Source: Sinonovacula constricta (Eukaryota > Mollusca > Bivalvia > Cardiida > Solecurtidae). From it: 64,000 bases of DNA. Numbering within the stretch: position 1 is the first letter of the stretch; each line of letters opens with the position of its first letter. Positions 1-11,343 of this stretch are shown one piece after another. The position numbers and the translations under genes are program-made. A model generated the notes under the pieces. The model was not told the DNA's origin and searched no databases. It saw only the letters and a list, made by a program, of their open reading frames with translations. Location: assembly GCA_007844125.1 (NCBI GenBank), contig CM017558.1, forward strand, positions 58,936,550 to 59,000,549. Direction: 5' to 3'.

Positions 1-812
1 TCCATTGCGCATGAATTCTTCTAGACTTTAAATTATTTTCTGTATCGCTTCGTTTAAATCATGTTCATGAAATATGTCCATGTTTAAGAAAACATATGTC
101 CTACTTCTGAAGTGCGGTGATGCAACAGTATTATCTCCATCAGCGTTAAAGCGTTCCAACTCTATTTGCACAGTAAAATACCACTTGATGGGTTGTTGAG
201 ATATCCTTGATAACAGGATTTCTTGAAGAAAAACTAATCGTGTATTGGCTAAAAAATCCCAACAAATCATATTGCTCGGATGCTTGTGGTTCAATAGTTG
301 CAATTTCTGCAGTGCTGTTCAGTGCGCTGGTTATAGATGATTTTCACGTTGTGATTGTGTTGCTGAAGTTGATGGAGGTTGTTGGTTGTTGTTGGATGGG
401 TTGAGGGAACGTGGAGCAACTACATTATTATACAGGTTTTCATAATTTTCAAATTCGTTTGGACAATGGTTATACTTAAATCTGTGCATGTTTAACCTAT
501 GTACATTCTTCGAATGCCTTCTTAAACAATCTTTTCTTCTAAATTGGTGTTCACATATATAACACTTTACAAAGTAGGTATGCGAAAGCTGATGTCGTTT
601 TAAAGTCTTTTTGTGCTCTACATTTAGTCACATAGATCACATTTGTATTTCTGTCTTTCCACTTTCTCTATGCATTTAACCATATCAGCCTCATCAGCAC
701 CGCTAAAATTTATACTTTGTTCTGTTTGATTAGCAACACGAACTATTTCATTCTCGTCACAACTACTAAAGTCTGAATTGTGATCCATGTTGATGTGACA
801 AAGCTTTCTCAA
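1..812 (-). pseudogene. Broken C2H2 zinc-finger gene of mobile-element type, 3' end off the window
   Basis: Read on the minus strand, the frame opens near 812 or 788 with an acidic leader of about 50 residues and reaches a first C2H2 finger (YKCDLC, about 645-628). A frame break with stop TAA at 624-626 cuts this finger; its histidine half (LKRHQLSH) lies in another frame. A second finger follows at about 572-500 (KCYICEHQFRRKDCLRRHS). After a polar linker, a conserved-looking block (IKWYFTVQIELERFN, then ASPHFRSRTYVFLN, then HDLNEAIQKII) runs to an in-frame stop at 28-30, beyond which similar sequence (SLEEFMRNG) continues off the edge. Another frame change lies near 200-240. From general knowledge, this zinc-finger plus WY..VQVE/SPHFRS arrangement occurs at the N-terminus of invertebrate proteins linked to protein-primed DNA polymerase B elements; that assignment is inference. 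Several lesions make it a pseudogene. Confidence 0.6.
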
Positions 813-1344
813 AGAATAAAATGCGTTTTAACGTTACAAAAGAAAAAAACAACAACGCTTAATTGATTACAAAAACAGATTCGCGATGTACACTCGTTGA
901 ATCGTTCCTTACAAAATCAGTTTTGCATAAAACAAAACTTGTTTTAAAGTATACAAAAAAGGTTTTACCATTTACAAAAACGATGAAGTTATAAACAAAG
1001 AAAACAGTTGTGGTTGAACAAAAATGAATATAATCGTTACAAAAACCGGTTTAGTCGATACAAAAACCGATTCGGGATATACACACGCTGATTCGGTCCG
1101 AACAAAATACCGTTTGACGTATACAAATATCTATTGAGGATGCGCGTGAAATTAGCCTTTAATCGTACTTTATTCTATTTTCTATCTATTGATGGTTAAT
1201 TTATGATATATTTCAAGTTCGCGTTATTTTTTTTTTTATATACATTTCGATTTTTTTTTTAAATTTGTTTTTCTTGTTTCAGCATGTGCTGCTGCCGTCT
1301 CATGAAAACAGGAATATGATAATTTTGAATTTGTTTATATGTCA

Positions 1345-1362
1345 ATTTAATAATAATAATTA

Positions 1363-1401
<39 letters not shown>

Positions 1402-1402
1402 C
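1345..1402. repeat. AAT trinucleotide microsatellite
   Basis: Run of TAATAATAAT units, slightly interrupted at its left end. Confidence 0.9.
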
Positions 1403-1806
1403 ACTAAAACAACAACAACAAAAAAAACTTTTCATTGGAGGAGCTGTAAGTATTATTTTAAGGATGTAATGGTATACGCCGTATGCGTTTTTATATCGCC
1501 TTTTCAATCGGTTGTCTCTCGGAAACGTATCTACACGACAGTTCTAAACACCGCGACGATAAGAGTGTAAAAGTTTATGGCTCAGATGCATCATTATAGC
1601 CATGTCGTCTGCGCGCCGCGATGATCAGGGTCTAAATTTGTATGTAGGATTAAATGTCGGGCGACCCGTGATCCGACCAGTAAACGAAACGCTCGAACAG
1701 CTCCAGTAACGCCTCGTCCGCGTGGCGGGGAGGTCTGTTCTGTTAACTTGTCATTTATAATTAATTACGATCGATAGGAACGGTAGACGCGAAATGGAGC
1801 GAGACC

Positions 1807-2115
1807 GCATGAAATTAGTCTTTAAACTTAGTTTATTCTATTTTCGAATTACGGGTAGTAAATATACGATATTTTAATTTCTCGTTTCGGGTTGGTTTTA
1901 TTTTCAAACTATAGGCCTTTATTTTATGACGTAATTAAAGTATACTATAAAAATGAAACGACACCGCATGAAATTAGTGTTTAAACATAGTTTATTCTAT
2001 TTTCGAACTATGGGTAGTCTATAAACGATATTTTAATTTCTCGTTTCGGGTTGGTTCTATTTTCAAACTATAGGACGATATTTTATGACGTTATTAAAGT
2101 ATACTATAAAAATAA
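1807..2115. repeat. Two tandem copies of a 169-bp unit
   Basis: The phrase GCATGAAATTAGTNTTTAAA starts at 1807 and again at 1976, and the two following stretches match closely through TTTCTCGTTTCGGGTTGGTT and TATACTATAAAAAT. A more diverged relative starts near 1143 (GCGTGAAATTAGCCTTTAA), so the unit predates the latest duplication. Confidence 0.8.
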
Positions 2116-2548
2116 AATATATATATATATTTTTTTTTTAATTTTCTCGTTTCGGGTTTATTCTATTTTCTTATTTATGTCATTTATTGATGATGTATTT
2201 TTTTCTAAAACATATTATTTTTAAATTTGTTTTTCTCGTTTCAGAATGTGAGCAGCCGCCTGATGTAAATTTTGAAAAAAAAAATTAAAAAAATAAAATA
2301 AAATTGTATTGTCTTTTTCTAAATAAAAAAATAAAAATAAAACTAACGAACTTGTTGTTACGTCTGTTCAGTACTTTAACTTTAAAATAGGGATACTCGA
2401 AAAGATATTTTTTAGCCAGTAATAGTAATGGAAAATTTTGTTTAGCTCGAGAAATTCCGATAAACGTAAACCGTTAGTAAAAACGGACGCGATACTACGC
2501 TTTATGCATGTAGTTAATATCTTCATCTTTTAATTCATTTTTCTTCTA

Positions 2549-2588
2549 TACTCTCCCCCTCTCTCTCTCTCTCCTCTCTCCCTCTCTC
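2549..2588. repeat. CT microsatellite
   Basis: Pyrimidine run of CTCTCT and CCCTCTCT units. Confidence 0.85.
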
Positions 2589-2870
2589 ATTCCTAGTTCG
2601 TTTATTACTTGATGAGTACGCGCACCGGGAAACGCGTGCTCTCATCGAATCAAAGGTGAATACAAATACACTATTAAGAATTTCGGTTAGCCATAGATTT
2701 ATGATTAATTACCATTAACGCGGTAACAGCGGGGCGGCGGGTTGATACTAAATTTATAATTAATTTAAACGAATAATCAATTACTGCGTCGTAAACAATT
2801 ATCGATTACTTAAATTATACCCGCTGTCAATTGTGATTAATTAATTATTGGGGAGCTGTCAAATTTGATT

Positions 2871-4074
2871 ACTTAATTATGGGGAACCAGGGAACCAGGC
2901 AAACCAGAAAATCTGCCCAACTGTCCGCACTATACTACTGGTAGAGAGATTATGGGTCCGCAAATCCAGGAAGACCTTCCAACACGGTTTTTTTGCCACA
3001 ACCAGGAATCAAACTTTCGACTGTTTGAGGGGTTATATCCTCACATGTTTTGGCCCAGACAGGGACTCAAGCTCTAGTGGCATTTGGTTGAGTGATTATC
3101 GTTCGGTGAGTTGTCCAAATTGCCCTTTATCAAACTAACGCACATGGCTGACTAATACTGCTGAAAGATTCAGAGTATATAATTGGCGGCAGCATTTATT
3201 ACCAACCCATACTGTATGATACTAGTGTAATACTGATGAGATATACGGCTGCAAATAGTATAACAACTTGATTAGTGGAAACAGTGCAGATCCTATTTAG
3301 ACAGCACCCAGCGGTAATGGGTCTATCAGGGTATTCTCTGCTTGCCTAAATGCGTGTCTCTTTGTGCTAAATGGGGGACAATTTCAAACGTTCCTTGACA
3401 GAGATCCGAGTCCGCTTGGCTCAAATCGCGCCTCCATAAATCAGCGCAAAGATAATTTTAAGCGCCAAACAAAGTCATTGTTGTCTGCATTTACTCGTAA
3501 CCTGCTTGCATACTGTTTACAGCAAAGCATAAACTGATCAGACATAATGGAAATCGTGTATACTCAGCTCACGTGAACTTTCTTGTTTGCACTAATTGCT
3601 AATATATATCTTGCAATATGTCGTAGTACATTTGCATGTCGTGGTTAGCAAAGACCAAATGTTAGATTTTACATCTGTGACTAAATGAGGCAGACGAAAT
3701 GGGGTAACAATTATACAAAAACAAATATATGCATATGTATACTTTTTTACTATCACATGTGAATAAACTAAACTATGAACGGAATCTTTATGTGACAGTT
3801 CTTAAGGACGCTATCCCCAGGAATTGTCAGCGTTTTTAAAACAATGCAGAAGTAAATTATATAAGAAGAAAATGTATTAGCAATTTATGTCCCTTTTTAA
3901 AGTAATTCCTGACATATGGATGTCTTACATAGAAAAATGGCTTAAGTTGTGTTGTAATACTTGAGAGTAATCGTGTACATGAGGTAATTACATAGAGTCA
4001 TTTTAATCAACATTAACATCATCATTGTCAGTAAGACCAGTATCACCATAATCGTCATCGTCGTCGTCATGATC
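2871..4074. other. Non-coding stretch with one degenerate hairpin-repeat copy
   Basis: No coding frame is seen. A left-arm copy of the dispersed hairpin repeat lies near 3282-3345 (CAGTGCAGATCC then AGACAGCACCCAGC). The right end runs into ATC/GTC-type simple sequence that borders a SINE. Confidence 0.5.
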
Positions 4075-4365
4075 ATGATCATGATCATCGTAGAGCGTCG
4101 GCTTGCGGATCGGAAGGTCGCGGGTTCAAACCCTGGCCGGGTCAAACCAAAGACTTTAAAGTTGGTAGTAGTGGCTTCCTTCCTAACGCTCGGGGCTAAG
4201 GAGATAGCATTACGCCCGACTCGTCGGTGTCAGTATTATGGACCGACCGGGTTCAGTCCCTAGGCACCTCAAAAGTGCCCCTGTGCTATAATGATAGAAA
4301 TGTCGCTGCACAGTATCGGCAAAAATGCCGACAAAAATCATCATCATCATAATCATCATCTTCAC
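4075..4365 (+). mobile_element. tRNA-derived SINE
   Basis: A tRNA-like head is visible: TAGAGCGTCGGCTTGCGGAT followed by the B-box-like GGGTTCAAACCC at about 4123-4134, the internal RNA polymerase III promoter layout. A body of about 200 bp follows (GCCCGACTCGTCGGTGTCAG and so on), and the element ends in an ATC-type simple tail at about 4337-4365. ATC/GATC simple sequence also lies just before the head, so the exact 5' edge and any target duplication cannot be set. It differs from the two SINE families found further right. Confidence 0.75.
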
Positions 4366-6464
4366 CACCAACCATTACAGGTTTCAACGAAAAAAGTAGC
4401 AACAGAAACAACACCGCTATCATTAGAGGAACAGATATGGAAGAGGATAGGGTACATTATATAAAACAAACTCTTGTCGGTTAAATACTACATAGACTAT
4501 GCCAATCATGTTCGTAGCGGTGCAAATTGCCGCTAATATAAACCAACCAGTTTACCTGATATCACTTTCTATTCGCTGAGACTTTTTCTAAAGCGCGTGA
4601 TAATTGGGGCTAAATGACAATTTGCAAGCAAATGTTAATGTATCTTAATTTTGACAATTCATCTAAATGACTCGACGAGTTTCGATCCTATGACAGTTAA
4701 TGATTTGTTTTTAAATCTTTTATGAAATTAAACTGTAATTTAAGTATAAAATAAGTTAAACGCCCGATGAGCATTCAGATGGCGAAACTCTGTAGCATGG
4801 TCACTATCTCCCAATGATTCACATATGGCCAAAATAATCCACCAACTATAAAAACACTATAATATGTGGGTACTGAAATGAATGTAATTAAATACTTCGA
4901 ATTAAAAGTTATAATAATTCCTACAACTATATATGTTATTGAAAACAAAATTAAAACAAAATTGTCTTAAACTTCCCAACTATGGTCGCAAATCATCTAC
5001 AATATAGACAATTTCACCTACAACATACACTAGTTTATTTCAAGCATGACTAAACTCATATACAGGTCATAGTATAACATTATTTATAACTCCACAGTAT
5101 AACGATCATTGTAATACTTGAACAGGTAAAAAATAAATCTTCACATTGTCATCATTATGACATCATGTTGTCCAGTGTTTTTTATAACACATACATGTGG
5201 GAAGGATGGAGTGGAGTGAGGTTTGCAACTGAACAATTCAAAAACTACTTTCCATCGATATATTGTTTATGATTACATTTGTCCAGTGCCACAGAAAAGA
5301 TCAGTAAGCACGTATTTACACAGAAAATAGATTAAAAATGCATGGAAATCAAACTATTTGTGTAAAAATACTTTCTGTAAAGGTCTGTCAAGCATCTGAA
5401 ATGCAGGAAATGGCACTATTTTGGCTTCAAGATGTCTACACTCCTCCCGTGGAAGCATGCCTCCAGACACCCTAACTTACACCACTCGTACCTACGGTTA
5501 TTGCTTAATTTGACATCCTTTCATACCATGAAAAATATGATTATAGAAAATCTTTTTCGCCGAAAATACAAACAATTTGGACTCATGTAAAAGGTTTTAG
5601 CAACTTCTTGAAAAGCAGGAAAGTGCTCCTTTTTGCTGCTACATTTGAAGTTTTCTCGGGATGCATGCCCCAGACCCCATCGCCACCCCAACAAGCACCT
5701 CTGGTGCTCACAGAATTTGGACCCCGAGCCTAAAGAAATCCTGGATCCGCCACTGACATATACATGTCATGCAGTAAACTGTTCGGTTTGATTTTAAACT
5801 TTGTTCTAAATTTTTAACTCGTCTATTACAGAAGTGTGATGAGTAACTATACAGGTTACGTGCGTTATTGACATATCATAGATTTGGACTTGCCATGGAT
5901 GCCGCGTCATGATCTTACGTTAGATTCGAGACTCGAGACGCGTCTGGTCGTTGCGCGTAATGTTGTACATTATTATACGTTATGTTCATATGGGATACGC
6001 GGTACGTTCACATCGCGGTATATATATGCTTATTCACGTCGACCGTACTGACAACGTTAAGGGAATACTGTCCGTTTACTCTTATCTTACAAATAGGCTT
6101 GTGCTCAATGGCTTAGCCCTGACATATTAATATTCCAGCCAATATCACGCGAAACTCGTCGTTTTTCATTTTGACCAGTCTATGAATAAACATCTTTAAT
6201 TTTCAAACGATGTTTATTCAGGAAACCGCCTCTGTCTGTATATCGACAGTGTAGCGCATGAGGTGGTAACCTTCAAAGATTGAACACCCTATTCCGGGTC
6301 AGGCAGCGTGCACGAGACCAAGCACGTGCATGTAATGTACCAAATATATGCGTAGATTTTATGTAGTTTAAAGTACTGCAGTTATTGATTTGTCTTTTGA
6401 GATTATTGAATAATGGGTTATATAAAAAAAGTGTTCATAATGATTTTTTCAGTGCATTGCGTGT
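4366..6464. other. Non-coding stretch with a transposon remnant at 5380-5760
   Basis: No gene is seen. Around 5380-5760 two related modules (GGAAGCATGCCTCCAGACACC and GGGATGCATGCCCCAGACCC, about 225 bp apart) precede CTGGATCCGCCACTG at about 5741-5755. The complement of that phrase, CAGTGGCGGATCCAG, is a common inverted-repeat terminus of DNA transposons in invertebrates. A diverged relative of this end (CAGTGGTGGATCAAGGATTT) lies near 22838. Confidence 0.45.
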
Positions 6465-6805
6465 CAGGTATTCCAGCTTAACAGTCCGTAATTTATGAGG
6501 TATACCAGCTGATCAGTCCATAATTGTACGACGTAGCTTATACTATCTGAGCAGTCCATAATTGTCTGACGTATACTAGCTGAGCAGTCCATAATTGTAT
6601 GACGTATACCAGGTGAGCAGTCCGTAATTGTATGACGTATACCAGCTGAGCAGTCCGTAATTGTATGACGTATCATGAGGCTACCAGCTGAGCAGTCCAT
6701 AATTGTATGACGTATACCAGCTGAGCAGTCAATAATTGTACGACGTATACCAGCTAAACAGTCCATAATTGTATGATGTATACCAGTTGAACAGTCCATA
6801 ATAAC
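6465..6805. repeat. 33-bp minisatellite, about 10 copies
   Basis: Units carry ATGACGTATACCAGCTGAGC followed by AGTCCATAATTGT, with point changes and one insertion near 6673. Because 33 is a multiple of three, a spurious open frame with an 11-residue repeat runs through it on the minus strand; nothing else supports coding. Confidence 0.85.
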
Positions 6806-7029
6806 ATGCCATCGTGCTACTGTGTTGCGACAAAAATCAGCTGACGTCAAAAATGATGTAAAACAGATAAAAAGAGAGTAAGGCGTCGGTCTTTTATATT
6901 GAAAGAGGCATAAATAACGTGTTATTAAATTAAAAACATTGTAAAACAATATATCTATTCTGCGATCCCTTCATCGCACAACTCTGAGTACCCACTAGAG
7001 GAAGTTCTGGAAATTTGACGACATATCAC

Positions 7030-7235
7030 TTTCTACTAATATCCACTCGCCATAAATGTGCGGGCTCTAGGTTCGAATCGGCGAATTTTAATTTCGTCAA
7101 TTTTTGACGGTGTGAGGTCAGTGTTCACGTAAAAAATAATGTGGAGCAGTTTTCCAGCTGACCAGCAGTGGGTCGATGGTTCTGCACACGGATTTGTCTG
7201 GGTTCTTGCATTATCAAAATAGATGGACATCGCTA
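7030..7235 (+). mobile_element. SINE family A copy
   Basis: B-box GGTTCGAATC at 7070-7079 follows a tRNA-like stretch. Downstream is the family core TTTTCCAGCTGACCAGCAGT and then TGGTTCTGCACACGGAT..GTCTGGGTT, which recurs in about ten places in the window. This copy retains the cleanest B box apart from the one at 25535. Confidence 0.65.
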
Positions 7236-10064
7236 TTTTAACCATTAATGAGTGATTGTTTAAAAAAAGTCATCACGAAGAGGCCTATGTGACTGGTTTG
7301 TTTACAGGGAAATTTGACTACGTGTATCATTCATAACACTTAATAGAACACGTTTTCCTCCCATAGCCCACAATGCCATACATCGCAAGTCTTGTGCGCT
7401 TGACATGGCCTTATCAGAACACCACGATTTCACCTTGACCTTCGTGTGACCCAATGTCGTATACTGAAGACACGTGACTGCTGCTGTTCATTCATAAATA
7501 ATGACTTCGAACAGTTGTATGTCCTCTTAGTGCGCAAGACATAGACCTTTACACGATAAAAATGTTGTGTTGAATCCTTACTGGATTTTATAGCCTTTAT
7601 TGCACCAATGTGCTCTATTAATGACATATTTACGATACAACTAAGGTGTCTTAAGCCTAGTTTTTAACATACATTAATTTTTGTCTGAAACTTAAGAAAT
7701 CCCATGCCTTTAGAAAACCTTAAGATCCAAGGATTTGCATAAGGTTTAAAGTATTTGAATGGGACATGATGACATTTTAGGTTTCATAGTGAATAACTAC
7801 TTCATCTCAATAGAAGATCACAAAGCACCATTTGAGACATAATAAAATACTATTTAAAGATGTTGAACATTAAACATGAGGCAATGAAAATATTTGGACC
7901 ATCTGCCTCATTATAAATAAATAGAAAAACAAACAACAAAACAGTAAAATACAATACTTTGTTTTTTATTTATTTATTATTTTATAAACAATTATCAGTG
8001 AATAATGTGCAGTAGTAGAACAACTACAGAATCATTGATATCTTTATAATACTAAATAAAAGCTATGAAAAAAATGCTTTAAGTACGATATTAAAAATTA
8101 AAGCAACAAATGTTTTATTTATCTAGTATTGTTGTAAAGGGAACTCACTTTTTGCCAGAAAATATATACATTTTTACACAAAAGCAATATAAATTGTACA
8201 CACGTCCAAATGTGACCTTTTTTAAAACCCATTTTCTTTAATGTTGTTGCACCCAACCCTTAGCACATACCTATACACAGTACAGCCAAATATAACATAC
8301 ATGTTCATGCTACATTATTTAATAAAACATTAATTGAAGAAATTATAACTTCATACAGAAACTGTAAAGGCAACAACATAATTAATAAATACTGACACAA
8401 TTTTGCAATACCTAACCAATGCAAGGCACAAGACTTGTCTTAATTGCTGTTACTGTTAAGACCTATTTTTATACATTCATATAATCATAGAATTGTTCTA
8501 GAGTTGAACCTCATTCATCATAAAGCAAACTTCATAGCATCCCAAACACACAGTTTCAATTACAAGTTCTGTTCTCATATATATGGTCATTTTGTCTCAA
8601 CTTATTAATCACACATAAAAATTCATATCTATTAACAATTTTATGTCATAGTGCAGATTGCCAATTAAAATTAGAGACATTCTGCAGATAATTAAGAGCC
8701 TGGTATGAGGTCAATCATGAACTTATTTAAAAAAAAAAACATCATTGGACTGAAAAGTGTTTTAAAACTTTAAATGTAAATTTCCACTATACACCACCAC
8801 TAGCAGTTAGGAAGCTTGAAAAAAAATGTGTAGTATGCACAAATGCAAGAACATTAAAGTAAAAAAAAGTTAAATCAAAGATCTACAGGATGTAAGAAAA
8901 AGAGGTACAGGATGAAAGAAATTGAGGTAATGAATCGACGAAATTGCAACTCAAATAGATGTAGAATATAATGATAACAGTAAAATAGACAATGGAATCC
9001 TATGCATTATTATATAAGAAGCTGAAAAAACAACTTTAAATGTATACAAAGTGATGTCATATGAACATAAACCAAGGTACATGTAACTTGAAAAAAGAAA
9101 TTACAACCTAATATAATAAGCAGAACAGAAAGTGGAATAAAAGTAAAAAGGTCAGTGCAGCAGCAACACATTGAGCGCTCCGTAGACTTTAATATCGTAT
9201 TCTTAACCATCTGACAATTTGATATAAATACTGATAAATGGAGTTATCATACATACCAATAGAATTGACAAAAGAAGAATAGAATGAGCAAACACTGTGC
9301 AGTTCACCCAACAATTGATACTAATTAAAATTCTGTCTACTTCATTAAACTTAAAATTGACATAAGCACACATGGCAGTTTTTAGTCATGATTTACTGTT
9401 GTTATTGCTACTTGTCAATGATGATGTGGTTGCCTGTTCTACCATAGATCAAGTGTGGTGCACACATGTATAGTGAACACCAATCTATAGTGTACAACTT
9501 TTGCGGGGTAAAATTCCAAGAATTTATCATTTATGAAATCCCTAAATGTAGTGCACTAGCCTAAATGATTATTTTTGCACTCACTGTAAGTATAAACTAT
9601 CTTAAATTAATTTTAATTAATTTTATGTATAAACAATTTCATTGACAGTAATTGTACTGAAAACTCAAGCCTGTGTATGCTCCTGCTATTACCATTTTGG
9701 CCACAATCTTGCTCAAAATACCTAATGATTTTAAATCTACTTTCCTGTTGCTACTACTATGTTGTTGCTGGTAGAAAAACGGTTCCTCTTCTTGATCATA
9801 CACCTGTGGAATTCAGACTAAGTTCCTTTGCTCAAAAGGGACTGAGCCAAAAATTTGATATGTTGGTCATTTTAATATCATTTATGTTGTTGTTCATTTT
9901 GACCAATCAGAAAGTATGGGGTTAATGTCTGACCTCTGAATAGGTACTAAGTAAAATAGTCTTGGGGTGCAAATCTTGCTGCTGTTGCTAAACCAACAAT
10001 AGACATGTGGCTGCTGCTGCTGTTGATGATACCATTAAAGAAGTCCTTAATGCTATAAGACATA
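7236..10064. other. AT-rich non-coding stretch, includes the 3' UTR of the hydrolase gene
   Basis: No coding frame is supported. The minus-strand 3' UTR of the UCHL3-type gene begins at 10064 and runs left. A variant signal ATTAAA lies near 9186-9191, and the first canonical AATAAA noticed on the minus strand is near 8113. The UTR end cannot be fixed from sequence alone. Confidence 0.4.
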
Positions 10065-10151
10065 TTATCCTGCCTTTGCAAGGGCCATGAGGGTGAAGTT
10101 GAGCTCTGTTGGGTCCCTTGCCATGAATTTCTGTACTACTGCAACGGCATC
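10065..10151 (-). CDS. UCHL3: UCHL3-type hydrolase, terminal coding exon
   Basis: 87 nt including stop TAA at 10065-10067. Acceptor ATTTTCAG. It encodes DAVAVVQKFMARDPTELNFT and then LMALAKAG, which matches the C-terminal helix and strand of UCHL3 (VCKKFMERDPDELRF in human). The end lacks the longer tails seen in UCHL5 or BAP1, in keeping with the small UCHL1/UCHL3 group. Confidence 0.94.
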   Translation of the reverse strand, partial: DAVAVVQKFMARDPTELNFTLMALAKAG

Positions 10152-11343
10152 CTGAAAATATACAAAAATAGACTTTCCATAATCCATTATGATTATTTTG
10201 TAACAGAGTTATGTTTCATCACACAGTGTGGGGTAGCTGTTTGTGTGGGTAGCTGTTTGTGTGGGGTAGCTGTTGTTTACCTCTAAGCCTCCTAGGCAAA
10301 TAGTGTAGATCTAGATCAACCAGCTTCTGTTCAGTGAAAAAGCTTTGATAATTGATACAATAGTCAAACCAAAACAGAGCTAAGGGGTTGGCAAATAATC
10401 AGTCGGCTTCTAACTACTCTTTCAATATTCTGCAACTATCTCTCTATGGGGACACTCCTTGTGAAGTGCTTTGCTGTTGTGTTAGTCAACTGACCTATCT
10501 ATCTCTCACAGTGTGTGTTCAAGTCCAATTGGTGCAAAAGATTTAATACAAAGAAGTCCCCCAGATGCTATGGGGTATGAGGATCCCAGACATTTGTCAT
10601 TTTGTCCACCATTACAGCTGGACTCAGCTAGAACCACCATTAATATGTTGCTGTTATGTACATTTAAAGAACAGAAAAGCATTCCTATGGAAGAGATATA
10701 CAAGTATATATATGTACCTTATATGGTACATTCATGACCTTTGTTAAGTACCCATGAAACATTATACACAGCTAACAGAAATAATGCTGAAATGATCTTT
10801 TGATGCATATTATCTCCAGAGATTTGCATGATTTGTGTGACCATCTGATGACCTATGACATGTAATACCACAAAGCTATGCAAAATGGAAAATAAAAACT
10901 GTGCTTCCTTTTTCTTTTCTTTGATGTGCAATTTTTCTTTTTAAGCTATGTCTGCTTTTCATAACTTATAAATATAATGACATTACGTAGCATTTACCCT
11001 TTACCTAATGAAAAATGTATCAACAGCAAGTAAAGGGTTAATATGTACATTTCTCATCCCTTTACATGATTTGAACATTAATAACATTTAGAGTGATAAG
11101 AGAATATAAGTTGAAACTTTGACAAAAGTAATGCCATGGTGAGTGTTGTCATGACTTTTCACCTTCATAGTCACAGTCACCATCACAACCACCATCCTTC
11201 TCCTCCTTATCAGAATCAATAATAAATCATCAGCGCAAACTTCAAAAGCAACAAATGCAAGCGAAAGTGTAACGGCAGTTTAACCCATTACTAGTAAAAA
11301 ACATTCATTCTGAAGAAAAAGTTGGTAAGCAATGGTTAGCCTG
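10152..11343. other. Intron, left part, with a hairpin-repeat copy and a possible worn SINE
   Basis: A hairpin-repeat left arm lies at about 10295-10332 (GCAAATAGTGTAGATC). A tRNA-like B-box (TGTTCAAGTCC) lies near 10517 after a possible A-box, and may be an old SINE. Short tandem GTGGGGTAGCTGTTTGT units lie at 10229-10275. The rest shows nothing. Confidence 0.4.

Larger units (their letters stand above)
830..2870. other. CpG-rich, internally repeated non-coding block
   Basis: This block has many CG dinucleotides (for example around 1500-1800 and 2600-2800), whereas the rest of the window is visibly CpG-poor. It contains diverged repeats of phrases such as GATTCGGGATATACACACG (copies near 885 and 1070), the 169-bp tandem repeat described separately, an AAT microsatellite and a CT microsatellite. 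No convincing coding frame is seen. It sits directly upstream of the broken zinc-finger gene and may belong to the same mobile element; that is inference. Confidence 0.5.

Noticed and set aside
1259..1507. 82-codon minus-strand frame with a Tyr run
   Set aside because: The Tyr run is the AAT microsatellite read backwards; the rest shows nothing.
6464..6949. 161-codon minus-strand frame with an 11-residue repeat
   Set aside because: It follows a 33-bp minisatellite whose length is a multiple of three; flanking sequence shows no domain.
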